In this document: piece by piece, positions 12,143 through 23,889 of the stretch
How positions within the stretch are numbered: position 1 is the stretch's first letter
Layout of the letters: every line of letters starts with the position of its first letter
Origin: Mesocentrotus franciscanus
Taxonomy: Eukaryota; Echinodermata; Echinoidea; Camarodonta; Strongylocentrotidae
Length of the DNA stretch: 64,000 bases
Direction: 5' to 3'
Assembly: GCA_037976565.1 (NCBI GenBank)
Contig: CP137682.1
Coordinates: 5,454,827 to 5,518,826 of the forward strand
The notes under the pieces: model-generated
The model's input: only the letters and a program-made list of their open reading frames with translations
The model's database searches: none
Told to the model about the DNA's origin: nothing
Position numbers and translations under genes: made by a program

Positions 12143-15100
12143 CTGCAGACTGGTCATTTTACATCACATACCATTTACTTCTAGAAATGTCTAGAATTTC
12201 TACATCAATCTACAAATAGTAACATGCAAAGCAATTCCCAATACCTATTTATCATGTTGCCTTTTTTATCCTATTCTGCAACTCCTTCAGATAGCATACT
12301 CTTCCTTTTCTTTTTTTACTTAAGGTTTTGTTCCAAATCATATCTCTGAAAGCAGGCTTCAATTGAACATCTGTTTAGGGTGTTTAAAAAAAAAGACATG
12401 GAAAGATTCAAGGTAAATAATTATTTTATAGAAAACTGACATATTTAGTTTTGTCTTCCTTTTTGTTCTATTCATATTTTTTCTTTAACTTATTTGAGAG
12501 CAAAATGCAGCATCAGATTCAGTTTCAATTTCAAGTTACATTGTCCATATAACATAAGTAATTTGACCTCATTTAACATTAAATGCAAAGTAAGTTTACC
12601 AACAAATTATTGGAGTAATCTACAACTTTAAAAAATGAAAACATATTTCACAATAAATTTATTTTCTTGATAATATGTCTTCACTTCACACACTAAGCTG
12701 ATTTTGCACCATGTCATTTTGAAAAAATACATGTATTACATTAATGTCATTCAGCATTATTTTCTACTTAACCTTACAATTCCTTAACATACTACATGTA
12801 GACACTTCTCAAAACAAATACCTAATTCAATTCGATCAGGTACCTAGCACCTCTTTTTATATCCCAATTAAAGCACAAAGAGGTAATAATTGCAAACGGA
12901 GCCGTGATTTGAGTAAACTAATGATGACAAATGTCCTTTGGTTTCGGTGGAATTAAATACGATGAATGATGCTATAGGTAATTTCCCCTTCATAACACAG
13001 AGGGCAGCACCACATTTGATGTACGCATGGAATTGCATAGCATGCTGACGGCAGGTAGTCATTGTATCTAGGTTCATCTACTATTGTAGAGAGCAGCACC
13101 TCAGTTAATGTCCAGATAGAATTATGAAGCTCCATGAAGACCGCTACAGCTCATTATCATCTCCCATAGAGGGCAGCAGCACAGTCAATGTCCAGAAAGA
13201 AATACACATGAAGACAGCTTCAACTTCTATCATCTCCCATACGTATAGTAGAGGGCTGCACTACTGTCAATGTCCAGATAGAATTATGAAGCTCCATGAA
13301 GACAGCTACAGCTCATTATCATCTCCCATACATGAAGTAGAGGGCAGCAGCACAGTTGATTCCCAAACTAAACCCTAGTATACCTGGCAGCAGACAGGAT
13401 GTCCAAGCTGAAAGTTGAAGAAAAATATTGTTAATAACCAAGAAAAAATTATTATTTTCAACAAGTTCACCAAGTTACTTTATAGATGATTGCCCACAAT
13501 TATACCATTTTCTCACAATTGCGACAGGAGTGTCAATTTTGACAGACATGTCGCATTACAAATTATTATTAATTATCATCACAAACGCCTTTAAGAGCAA
13601 TCATAGCAAACAAAAGATTGAAGTATGACCGAGTTACCCAAATAAGCCATGCAGGCCTATATAAGAAGTAGAAGTAATAAACTAGTGAAAAGTTTAAGAT
13701 AAAATAGAAGATGAGCCTCTTTTCAATTGAATGACTTGATGACTGATAAATTTGTTGCAAGTTACCAAGTCGGAATTATGTATTTGAATATCAAGCTTCA
13801 AATTCTCACTGCTCCTTACCTCACTATAAGCCACTAAATATAATCTTACTGTGCCACATTGTATTTATCATGGGATAGATATACCAAAGGCTTCAAGATT
13901 ATTTAACTGTCTCTAGTGGAAGATTAATTGATACTGGTATTCAAAGGGTTGTCATGGGGCTGATCAAGACCGGAAATAGGTAATTTTGCAAAGCCATTGT
14001 GTTGCACAGACCATCCTTACATCAATTGGTGCCTATTGTTTTGTGCAAAATTTGGTTGTGAGGCAACAAGCAAAGAGGTGAGGAAAGCAACCGAAGAGTT
14101 AATTTTGCCAAGAAGATATCAATGACCTGAAAACTCACTTTGTGTGGTTGTTTTGTGTTCGACAGTAGATGGAGCTAGACTCTCATTAGCACTCATACAA
14201 AGAGGAAAGGAACCATCAGAGCTGTCATCAGCAAACGACGGCGGGCTTCTTCCTGCAGTATAAAGATAAGTTATCCAGACAAGGGTAAATCAATACTCTA
14301 CACAACAGGGTTTAGACGGATGAAATTCTGAACAACTTGCATTTTCAATGTAAGTCCTAAATGGAAAAGTAAAGGAACCCCTTGATTTTGACAGCATCCA
14401 TAAGAATGACCCCTTAGTTTAAGTGTTGAGGCCTGCTAAAATGACTTGAAAGATTTGAGTTTGCTGTGCCTCAGTAAATCATTTTGGGACAGGATGATAG
14501 CTCAGTAGGTTAACCCACTCACTGCCTACTGGAACCAGGCAGACAGTTCTTGTACTAAACCTTTGGGAATGACAGAATTCAGTAGTCGTCAGGTTAAGAC
14601 ATTGTGTTAAGCATGCTCCAGTCTTCTTAACAAAGTTTCATGGTTCAGTTCCCTAAATGGTCCTCATCTGCCAAAAGGAGCCATAAATGGCAGTCCAAGA
14701 CACATATGATATTCATACATGGTTGATATCTATGGAGACCGATCCCTTGTGGTTTCAGCTCCAGCTCTGTGGAATTCTCTGCCCTTGACGATCAGGAATA
14801 CATCTTCCCTTTATGATTTAAAGAGAGCCTTACAGACACACCAGTAGTGTAACAATTCTTGTTTTAATGTGTCGGTGTGCATGTAGTCGTGTTATTTGTC
14901 CTCTTATATAAGTTGATGTAGATTGTAAAGAGTACTCTTTTAAAGTAAAGCGGATAGAGAATTAAGTGTTTCTTATTATGTGCTAAAATCCTAATGAACA
15001 ATAACTAACAGCAAGAATCACAATAGGAACATTAATCTAATCTAACTGACCTCTCTCTACCAAGTTCTCCCTAGAAGAAGTGACTCTCTGATCTTGAAAT

Positions 15101-18100
15101 GGGCCAAAATCTATGAAGGTACCATTGAATGATGAGACAAAAGATGTCTGGGAGGTTGATCTCTTCATCCCTGAGGGGTTAAAGGTCGCGGGTGATATGA
15201 TAGGGCGGAACTCCCTTGATGAGGGTCGGTCTTCCAAGAGGGGCGTGACAGGTCTACTGGTGGGAGGAGTGTGGGCGGTCCATAGATCTACAGAGAAAAT
15301 TGACAAATCATAAAAGATAACACCTAAAACTAGTTTTGTACAGTTGATGATATTATAAGAAATAACTGTTAATAGTTGTCTGAAGATCACACCTATTCCT
15401 ATAGAGGAAACTTAAAGCCCAAGTCTACTCCAATTTTCAAAAATTATAGCACGTTGTAAATAAATGAAAGGTTAAAACTGCCAAATATCACTGGCGTACT
15501 TCAATCAGGTGATTTTTAAAAGCGATTTTTGTTTTGGTTATTTCGAGCAAAACATTTAAATTGCCGTACGGATGTGACCTATGCTCCTCACAACGAAAGT
15601 GCCAGCAGTATACATTCTGACAATAGGCTATTTTCAATGTTTTAATGTGAAGTGCCTTGATACAAACTATTTCATTCACCTGATAAGAATAATAGTATTT
15701 CAATAGACAATAGAATCTGAACTGCAACATTAGTCTTTGCCAGGTAGGACAAACATTATGGCTTGCCCTACCTAGCAACACTTAATATATGCAGTTTGCA
15801 TTCTGACTGTTGAAATACTGTTATTCTTATCAGGTGAATGAAATAGTTTGTATTGAGGCACTTCACAAAGACGTATGCATTAAATTTGGTTACATTACGA
15901 ATCTGTGTTGTGAGGACCCTACGTCACAAAAAATGCATTGTGGGGGAGAACCGGCTCGATCATTAACTTGTTTTTTGCTCAAAATAAGTCTGAGCACCAT
16001 TTTCCAAAACCAAGTTATATTTGGGCTTTTTTTATTTTTGTCTATCCAATCAGCTCAACTTTTTAGTGGAGTGGACTTGTACGTCCACTCCACTAAAAAG
16101 TTGAGCTGATAAGAGGCTTTGTTATCCCACAAGAAGCAATTTGGAGGCATATCACTTTAGAAACATTGAAATAGAACCATCAATGTCCTAGTCAACGATC
16201 CAATAAAAATGAGCTCGCCTTTAAGATATTCACCTTGGCTATCACAGGTGGTCTAAGACTTAGACCCCTATATCCTACATTAGGATCTTATACCAAACTC
16301 AACTTTGTTCATTGCTTGAGCTATATGACAGGTAGTCTAAGACTTGGACCATATACATGTCTGTCTTGGGCCATGATTCTGTACTCATATCTGATAACCA
16401 TTTTGGTAAAGGAACCAAATGTAGTCCAAGATTTAGACCATCAAACAAACTTTTTCTTTGACCAAGCTATCAGAGGCCATGGCCAACGCCTTGGACCAAA
16501 ACTTCACAGCAAACTCACCTTTGTTTTTGGCCTTAGCTAGCGCAGGAGGTCCAAGACTTAGACCACTAATATCTTGGTCAAGGAGTATCCTCTTGATCTC
16601 CCCGTTCTCCGATTGCAGACTCTGACTGAGAGACACTGATGATAGAGCAGTAGACGATGAGGCTTCAGAGGGGTGTGGTAATACAATACAATCTTCCTCC
16701 TGAAGAGGGGAACTGGGCTGACTCCTCGATCTTCTGTAAGTCATGACAAAGAAAATTCAATGCTGATTCAATTTTATCAGGATCGTTCGGATAATTAGAA
16801 AAGAGTTCTATGACACATCCAAAATTATTTATCTTTGTGACAAATTTGGTGTCTAAATCTAGACACTCTCCTCAGACTTGTACTGGCAGACTTGTGTCTG
16901 AGAAAGGTGTCTGAATGTAGACACCGAGACTGTCACACAGGTAAATGAGTTTGGATGTGACGTGGAAATCTTTCCTAAATAAAAACAAATCATTTTTTCC
17001 CTATCTAATATATGGTGTTTACAGTGAAAACAAATGAGCTGTCTCACTTTATATATTATGCAGTTTTTAAAGAATTTAAACCAAATGCATTAAGATTACT
17101 TACTGGCTTTACTTTATAATATATTATCATTACAATGCAAACATATTTGCTGTCTCAAATCATTTTTTATGTTTATTCTTCCAAACTTATACTTAATGCC
17201 CTATTAGAAGTTTATCTCTTCCCTTTACAATAATTTTTTTTACATGAAAACTAGTTTGCTGTCTCATTTTAAAGTATAAGCAAATTCTTCAACAATTAAA
17301 CAAAAATGTGCTATAAAAGTCTACTAACTTCTTAAGACAAAAAGATAGACACGATACAAGAAAAGAAAGAAAAAAAATGACTAAAAAGTGAACAGAGCAA
17401 TAAAATAAAGTGAATTGAATAAAAGATACTAACCATGAAGAAGCAAATAAGAAGAAGAAAGAAGGAAAAAAACTAATAACATTGAGTTTAGTGACATACT
17501 TGTTTGTGAAAACTTTCTTGACTTTTCGCTCTCTCGATTGTAAGACATGTTTTGAACAGCAAAATAGCACACAGGTGGCCAACATCATTGGGATAGCGTC
17601 TGATGGTAACCATGGAAACAGTGCTAGTAATGATGAGGATGATGGCAGTGCAGTAATGCTTCCCATGTACATCATCCATAGCAGCGGACCTACACAATCC
17701 AAATGTCTCAACCTGTGTAAAGAATTGAAACAAACAGGAGTTACATGTATTTCAGAATTTTGAAGATCTTTGGTTTAAAGCGATACTGAACTGATAAACG
17801 TTTTGCCCTAGCATACTGTTTATTGCACAGTGCCATCTCATGGTCAACTTGCCAACAGTGCATGACCCAATACTTAATTTCCACTTCACACACAGAGGAC
17901 TCAATGCAAGAACCAACAGCGCAGCTAGGGAAGCAACAAGTTACAGGATGTTACTGCTACAGGTGACCTGGGATGGCGCTAGAGGGGATTTTGCATCAGT
18001 GCTTCTAGTACAGTATGGCTTTAAAGGTATAGACCAGTTCTGGTCATGCGGTTGCATTGTGAAAGAAACGTTGTGGAATCGATCAGAAAAGGTTGATCAT

Positions 18101-21100
18101 CTAGCATATAAGTATTGGCGTGAATTGCAAGGTTCTGGAATCATCAAAATGATAAGAAATTTGGCCCAGTCTTGGTAAAGTTACAAGCACTGTACACAGA
18201 AAGATGTATATGGGACTATGCGACACGTACGCGATATCAATTAGTAGGCGGTTTCCCGGCAAAATGTGTATCATTACTAATTAGTCAAAACATATTCTTT
18301 CACATGATTGGTAATAAGAGCTTCCATTTCATTTTTTGAGAGGGGGGCGTTCCCAAAACTGGTCTTTACCTTTAAGAAGAATGCATTTTCATTCCCCCAA
18401 AAAGTATACCCGGTACATGTATGATGAAATACTACCATCTGAAGAAGTACCATTAATTAGCAAAGGAGAAACAAAAGAAGAGCAACATTACAGTAAATAT
18501 GAGGTAAACAGATGGCAAATAATAAATAAAAGCTAGATTGAATTGAATTGAATTTATTCATTCATCTGTTATTATAACAGCAACTCCTCTTCCTTTGGTG
18601 TAAGAAAAACAAAAGACAAGTCACAACAGAATTCAACATAACAATGAAACTAGTGCACAAATAAACATAATGTGAACAAAAATTCAGAAAGAAGTGGATG
18701 AGGTTTTAAGGAAGTTACAAAATCAATGAGTGTCAAAAAAAATAATACAGAAAAAGGAAATCCAACTCATGAACTCTAGAACTCTAGAATAAATGAAAAA
18801 CGTTTTGATAGGATACACGTAAAAACAGACCCAATTTACCTGTATTTTCCAGCCATTAATGATGAAAGAACTCCACATACTAATCCCATTAAAGATAGGG
18901 TCATCCTTCTGCTCTCCAGTACAGCCAAGTGTTGAAGTGCTGCAAGTAAACAGAAAAATGTACACACATGAAATGATCTGGGGGAAATCTTAAATGTTAG
19001 AAGTGTTTATTACATTATTTTTTACAAAAATGAAATACACAACATTATCACGCAGTATGGATAACATTGTTAGAGATAACAATGTAATTATAACAGATGA
19101 AAGTGGACATTTTAATATTTCTGCACTCATTATCTCCTTCTCCAACTCCTCATTAATTTCAACACCTTGCATGTAGTTGTTTTATTTTCCTCTCTCTCTC
19201 TCTCTACAATCCATGAAATACACAACATCATTACGCAGTATGGATAACATTGTTAGAGATAACAATATAATTATGCAGATGAAAGTGGACATTTTAATAT
19301 TTCTGCACTCATTATTTCCTTCTCCAACTCCTCATTCATTTCAACACCTCGCATGTGTTTTTTTCCCTCTCTCTCTCTACAATCCAATTAAGTAAAACTA
19401 CAAAAAGAAAATTTCATTTTATTCCATTTTATAATTTAATATCCAACTTACCCTTTTGCATAAATGAAGCATTCGCTGCTCTTGATAGACCAGAAAAGTT
19501 CACATGCAAACTGAGCTGACAAATAAACACCAGAACTGCTGCAACAATGGCTACTGCTCTACAGAGAAACACAAACTTATGACTGCTTTGAGCTGGCATC
19601 ACAACCTAGAGAGAAGAAAATAGCAAAAGGAATTAAATGGTATTAATAAATTTGTATTTTCTTTTTCAGCAACTGATAACAAAAGTTCTTTTATACAAAA
19701 GATTTCTAATAGAAGTAAACCTTAAATAATATGCATTTTCCCCCCAATTATTGGGACATATTTATTTCACATCCTTGTTTTTCTTTCTTCTTCTTTGCCG
19801 ATGCTTGCCTACTATAGGGTGTTGCTTTTAATACATTTCAAGGGTGTACTTAGGGTGTTACTTTTTGTACTTGTAATATTGTAATATATGTCTCTTTGTT
19901 TAATTACTCATTTGTTTATAGTGACTTTCGATATCATATTTCTATATATTTGTATCAAATTCTGGACCCCTCGGTGGAACAGCGCCACCATGTTATAAAA
20001 ACCGTTAGGAAAACGAAAAATGAAATTTCGATTTCCAATCATAGCTATCTTGATAATCGGACAGGCGATTGGCTTGTAAAAGTCATGGGATTCCTGACTG
20101 ACCTAAAGGTTTATAATTATGATTGCAGCATGAGCTAAATCCAGGATTTTGTTTCAGAATCTGAGGCAATGTTACCAAGTCACTTTAAGACTAATGTAGT
20201 ACCTGTAGCCTGTGCACAAAATGAACACCAAGTTGCAGACATTGTAAGTAAAACAACCACACCATAAATGATAGAAGGCTACCAGATTAAGGTCAATAAA
20301 ACATTTCTTCTTATGCACAAGCAAGGAGTAATTCCCACTCTTCTTGAACTTACATACCTTTGTATCTGGCAAAACTGACTGATGTAGTCTCTGGCCCAGC
20401 AGTTTTGAGCGGATGTCTGCATCTTGTCTGTACACCTCACTGCAGATGTTGTCATTGCAGGCTGGGCAGAGTCTATATGCCTCTTCTAGATAATCAGAAT
20501 ACTCCTTTACTTCTACACCAAAGTTTTTCTGAAATGCAATTTAAAATGGATATTTAATACCAAATAACATTTGAATCATCTAGAATTTGGATATAGGGAC
20601 ACATACCAGTAAATGTATCTAATTTCTACAAATGAAATTTTTGAGTAATGAACATTTAAAACCAAATTGAGCACTTCCATTTTTTGATATCTAATGATAC
20701 AACTATCGGATTGTTTTTATGGCAAATCACTGACAAAACAGATATCTAATGGATTCTTTCAAATAAAACGCAAAAATTGGAAGAATGGCCAATTTCCAAT
20801 CACCAAAACTCAACCTAATAATTAACTCCAAAGAAAGTAACACAAAGATCCAGGTTTGAATTCTATCATACAGTTTGTCTTGAGGGGGGGAGGTCATTGA
20901 AAAATCTTCTTCTCGTTGAAATATACAAGTATCAACCTCTTTTAACAGCCTGAACATGTTTATATCAGCTTGTGGTAATGGTAGGGCTTGGTTGACTTAA
21001 CTTGATTACTTGCTTTTAGAGCCATTATCATTAAAGAAACTGAGCTAAGGTTGAGTTCTGGTATAACTTGTGAGCTTTCTCCTCCTTTGTAAGTCAGTTT

Positions 21101-22601
21101 GGATGAATATCTTAGTCCAAATGTTCCCTGAAAAGGATTCCTTTTCAATATTTGAAATATGACGAGAAATGGCTGAAATTTTGGACCAAATTTTCATGCA
21201 ATATGTGAGTGTAGTCTCATATACCTATATCTGTGTGCAGTGCATGTAATTTTGAGCAAAATCAAGTCAATAATTTATTTTCATTTTGATCATTACAAAT
21301 CATCAGAGTACATGTACATATATTCTTATACACTGTATAATCATCCTTTCCTAATTGCTGTCAGGCAGTTTATTGCACAATGTAATTGCATGACCAGAAC
21401 TCTACTTTATCTTTAAGGCTAACAGATTCATAACAAACCTCATGTGAGGGGATAAAGGCAGCCAGCTGCTGGACTTTGAGTTCTTGGTTGGTCTGGCACA
21501 CATCGCACAAAGGACTTGGTCTTGATTCTGAATCATCCTGAGGAGGACCAGGACTTGAGTAGGTCTGATTCAGTTCTTCGCTATATTGGGCAGGGATGGG
21601 TTTATTATACCCTCCATCCTTTCAAAGATAAACGTTTGACATTCAATTTTCAATTCAATTCAATTTTATTCTTTCCACAATTCAATAAAAACAATATGAA
21701 TATACAAAACAACCTATAAACATAACAATATAGTAAAGGTGTAAGAAATTCAAGAACGAGTAAAGGTATAGTACAAAATTAAAGCAGATAGAAATAACAA
21801 AAACATATCAAAATGTGGAGGGACAAACAAAGGCCAAATGCCCATCACTGGCTTGTCCCCGGAAATATATAATACATTATAATATACAATGTACTTAAAG
21901 ACATAAAAGCAGATTTAAGGACAAATAAATACAATTATGGAAGCAGAGGAGAGAGAAAGGAAAATTGACTGAGTGGGGTGAATTTCAATTAATCATGAAA
22001 TTTAAAGATATATATAACTCTTTATTTCTACACTTTCCACACTTTCCATATAATTAAGAAAGATAAACATACTTGACCTCAGAAAGGATAGCATACAGTA
22101 TACCGGTACTTCATTATTCTCAGCATTATGTACAGCGCCCAACATTTTTAAATATTTTGTTTAATTCAAACTTTCAGGCTCAAGTATATAATACAAACAG
22201 TATGATCTGCAACTACTTTTCCATATATTCTGGCTCAAATATCTTGGTTGATTTGCTTTGCAATTGCAGTAAACTTCTATTCATATACTGATTTACCTAA
22301 ATTATCTATGCAAAAAAAACTTAAACAGCACATTTGAAACAACCGGCTACAGAGAGTGAGAGAAAGTGACATTAGCAACAAACTAATGACAGATTTGGAA
22401 ATTTGACTGCATCTTCTAGCAAAGCTGGTAAAAAAGGGTAATAATAGAGTATGACAAAAATACTTCATAATTACCTCGGAAAAACCATTATACTGCTCAC
22501 ATTCCGGGCAGTCAAAGCAATTCACATTGCCAACTGGAACTGTTGTTGATGCTTGGCAAAACCAGCAATCAACTTTGACAGATTTCTTCCTCCTGAATAT
22601 C
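12012..22601 (-). CDS. TMEM201: TMEM201/Samp1 (Ima1 family) inner nuclear membrane protein, 11 exons, first exon missing
   Basis: TMEM201 (Samp1/NET5; fission yeast Ima1) sits in the inner nuclear membrane and links lamina and LINC complexes to the cytoskeleton. Eleven exons join without a phase error (1666 bases, 555 codons; human protein about 666). Counted from the first visible codon: paired cysteines CWFC (12-15), CFDCPEC (28-34), CDVC (80-83) and CPAC (123-126) form the Ima1 N-terminal zinc-binding domain, with the hallmarks CEQYNGF and YNKPIPAQY. A hydrophobic helix lies in the fifth exon, two or more in the sixth and seventh, then a Ser/Pro-rich nucleoplasmic stretch, and a last hydrophobic segment (SLWLLLTVAVTV) just before the stop. 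The missing first exon should encode the N-terminal membrane helix and must end two bases into a codon; I did not find it between 22602 and 32886. Confidence 0.9.
12955..13375. repeat. Five-copy ~85-bp tandem array with AGAGGGCAGC core
   Basis: Cores at about 12996, 13086, 13167, 13248 and 13338 (spacing 81-90), each within a unit that also carries GTCCAGATAGAATTATGAAG and AGCTCATTATCATCTCCCAT or variants. It lies in the TMEM201 intron between the terminal exon and the microexon. Confidence 0.8.
13384..13407 (-). CDS. TMEM201: TMEM201 candidate 24-base microexon
   Basis: CTTCAACTTTCAG precedes, and GTATAC follows, a 24-base segment (WTSCLLP) that keeps the phase of both neighbours, so it can be included or skipped. 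The polypyrimidine acceptor is good but the size leaves room for chance. Confidence 0.45.
14139..14252 (-). CDS. TMEM201: TMEM201 exon: acidic Ser-rich region
   Basis: Acceptor TTTATACTGCAG, donor GTGAGT, 114 bases, one-base phase on exit. Reads RSPPSFADDSSDGSFPLC. Too short for a long open frame and found by phase. Confidence 0.75.
14738..14850 (+). mobile_element. LINE fragment: end of the reverse-transcriptase ORF (CR1/L2-like)
   Basis: The plus strand reads YGDRSLVVSAPALWNSLP, then a segment ending in a stop. This matches the conserved terminal block (GDRAFSVAAPKLWNSLP) that follows the RT domain in CR1/L2-group LINEs. Severely 5' truncated. Confidence 0.75.
15051..15287 (-). CDS. TMEM201: TMEM201 exon: Pro/Ser-rich region
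   Basis: Acceptor TTTTCTCTGTAG, donor GTCAGT, 237 bases. Frame continues from the previous exon (Gly/Asp codon split G|AT) and reads RPVTPLLEDRPSSREFRP and ISPATFNPSG, a low-complexity segment like the vertebrate nucleoplasmic loop. Confidence 0.85.
15412..16112. mobile_element. Hairpin MITE family B, copy 2 (inverted relative to copy 1)
   Basis: It shares both unlike ends of the 9111-9685 copy in opposite orientation and the same hairpin centre, here split by an insert at about 15700-15810. At 16066-16112 the end sequence is repeated head to head (AGTGGAGTGGACTTGTAC, then its reverse complement), suggesting a second truncated copy. Confidence 0.7.
16235..16450 (-). repeat. Decayed tandem echoes of a TMEM201 exon end
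   Basis: Three copies of a GGTCTAAGTCTTGGACC-like block, at about 16250, 16340 and 16435, follow the true exon block at about 16550. The middle echo also keeps an AACAAAGTTGAGTTTGG stretch that corresponds to the exon's donor region (AACAAAGGTGAGTTTGC). Confidence 0.65.
16519..16733 (-). CDS. TMEM201: TMEM201 exon: Ser-rich nucleoplasmic region
   Basis: Acceptor ATGACTTACAG, donor GTGAGT, 215 bases. Ser-rich and acidic, with LLDQDISGLSLGPPA near its end. The 3' end of this exon is echoed three times as decayed copies in the following intron. Confidence 0.85.
17500..17712 (-). CDS. TMEM201: TMEM201 exon: membrane segments and basic tail
   Basis: Acceptor TTCTTTACACAG, donor GTATGT. In frame it gives hydrophobic segments (PLLWMMYMGSITAL and IPMMLATCVLFCC) and then a basic stretch, RERKVKKVF. 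Confidence 0.87.
18023..18373. mobile_element. MITE family C, copy 1 (TMEM201 intron)
   Basis: Terminal inverted repeats AAAGGTATAGACCAGTT and AACTGGTCTTTACCTTT bracket 350 bases without an ORF. An opposite-orientation copy is at 45606-46014. Weaker relatives of the ends occur near 10755 and 21385. Confidence 0.75.
18840..18939 (-). CDS. TMEM201: TMEM201 exon: transmembrane segment
   Basis: Acceptor TTTACTTGCAG, donor GTAAAT; two bases in and two bases out. The phase-correct frame reads MTLSLMGLVCGVLSSLMAG, a hydrophobic helix. The longest open frame over this stretch is a different, incorrect one. Confidence 0.82.
19030..19356. repeat. Two-copy direct duplication (~143 bp units)
   Basis: Units at 19030-19172 and 19214-19356 share TGAAATACACAACAT, TATGGATAACATTGTTAGAG and AGTGGACATTTTAATATTTC. 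Both end near a short CT tract. Confidence 0.8.
19452..19605 (-). CDS. TMEM201: TMEM201 exon: transmembrane helix
   Basis: Acceptor CTTCTCTCTAG, donor GTAAGT, ending one base into a codon. The hydrophobic run AVAIVAAVLVFICQLSL is a clear membrane helix. Confidence 0.88.
19812..20000 (+). mobile_element. LINE 3' end, truncated second copy
   Basis: Same order of sequence as 6770-6930 (GTGACTTTCGATATCATATT, ATTCTGGACCCCTCGGTGG) but stops after one CAGCGCCACCATGTT unit. Confidence 0.65.
20358..20528 (-). CDS. TMEM201: TMEM201 exon: zinc-binding domain, part 3
   Basis: Fifty-seven whole codons between TTGCATTTCAG and a GTATGT donor. It contains YLEEAYRLCPAC, the counterpart of the vertebrate HHLEQMYKLCRPC segment. 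Confidence 0.9.
21439..21618 (-). CDS. TMEM201: TMEM201 exon: zinc-binding domain, part 2
   Basis: Sixty whole codons between CTTTGAAAG and a weak GTTTGT donor. It opens DGGYNKPIPAQY, carries CDVC and closes with KVQQLAAFIP, each matching the vertebrate protein in order. Confidence 0.9.
22475..22601 (-). CDS. TMEM201: TMEM201 exon: zinc-binding domain, part 1
   Basis: Acceptor TTCTTTTGCAG, donor GTAATT. It starts one base before a codon and ends on a codon boundary. It encodes CWFC, CFDCPEC and CEQYNGF, the core of the Ima1 N-terminal domain. Confidence 0.9.
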
Positions 22602-22654
22602 CTGCAAAAGAAAAGGTCAGATGCAATTTATTACTCATGTCAATAATAATCATA

Positions 22655-23256
22655 ATAATAATAATAATAATAATACATTTATAGAGTGCAGAAACTATCC
22701 AACATTAAGTATATATTCTACTGTGCTATATACAAGAGCTCCTGATATGCTTAGGTTTACAGTTAATTGAAAAGAGGTGCTTTCAGTTTTGATTTAAAGA
22801 CATTTACAGATGGTGATCTCCAGAGTCTAATGGTAAGTTATTCCAGAGTTTTGGGGCTGCACAAGCAAATGCTCGATAACCTAGCGTTATTTTTGTTTTG
22901 ATAAATGGGATCTGCAGCAACAAAGTATCTCGGGAACCGCGCAAGTTGCGATTGTGTTGATTAAGTTTGAAATTTAGCAGTTCTTTGATATAAGTGGGAG
23001 CTTGACCAAGAAGTGCTTTATATACAATCAGCAAGATTTTGAATGTTATTCTCTGGCGTACTGGTAACCAATGTAGATTTCTTAAAATTGGGGTGATCCG
23101 TGTGAATTTGGAACAACCACAAATCAGCCTTGCACAGGTGTTTTGGACCCGTTGCAGTCTCACTATTTGAGAGTCAGGGATCTCATACAGTAGACCATTA
23201 CAATAGTCCAACTTATTGGTGATACATGCATGAACAATGTCAACAGTTAAATACAA
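22655..23256 (-). mobile_element. LINE 3' end: RT C-terminal block, 3'UTR and (ATT)n tail
   Basis: The minus strand from 23256 reads the CR1/L2-type post-RT block: NKLDYCNGLLYEIP, RLQRVQNTCARL, LRNLHWLPVRQRI and FACAAPKLWNNLP. The element is cut 5' of this point and ends in a (ATT)n tail at 22656-22690. About 150 codons are open. It lies just upstream of the first visible TMEM201 exon. Confidence 0.88.
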
Positions 23257-23309
23257 ATCATAGGTGTCGCTTCATGTCATTATTTCCCCTCACACTGTGG
23301 GGATTTATT

Positions 23310-23312
23310 TCC

Positions 23313-23343
<31 letters not shown>

Positions 23344-23400
23344 CTTATAAAGCGCACTTATCTAATAACTTACTCAAGGCGCTATACAAAACAAAATACA
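23310..23400 (-). mobile_element. Second LINE/SINE tail with (TTA)n
   Basis: (TAA)n followed on the plus strand by TTATAAAGCGCACTTATC and AAGGCGCTATAC. The same 'GCGC' tail module occurs at 31140-31260, 43713-43800 and 57510-57560. Confidence 0.55.
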
Positions 23401-23889
23401 CAAATCTCTCTCCAGAATTTTAACAACATAATATCATCAGCAACTCTGAGTAAATAAAACCGTTTTAACATGGCCCTTCTCCAAGCTTTCTGGTTTACAT
23501 CATCCACCTGGGTGAGGCCAAATACCCTTCATCTAATGTCTCCTTCCCATTTTTTATGTTTGTCACTGGAGAACATTACAAATTCATAGAATTGTAAGTA
23601 AAAGTCTAGGTCAACAAAGACATATTTACAAAGTTGCTCAAAAGACAAAAGTAAACTCAACTGCACTCTACTTAAATAGAAAGTCACAAAATAACTGGGT
23701 TGTCAACAAGACAATACAAAACATACAATGTCAACATTGTCATGGTTTCTGTGTGTGTGTATTTTTTAAGTTTGACAATCAGACCAGTAATGACAGAATG
23801 TCATTTATTATTCTCTAAATCTAGTGCATTTTAGTCTAAACATCAACCAATATGATTTCTTTTGTTTTCAGGCTAGGTCTAGCTATAGC

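Noticed and set aside
16235..16275. Extra TMEM201 exon with GLSLRPP
   Set aside because: It would leave on a codon boundary, but the next exon needs a one-base phase; better explained as an exon echo.
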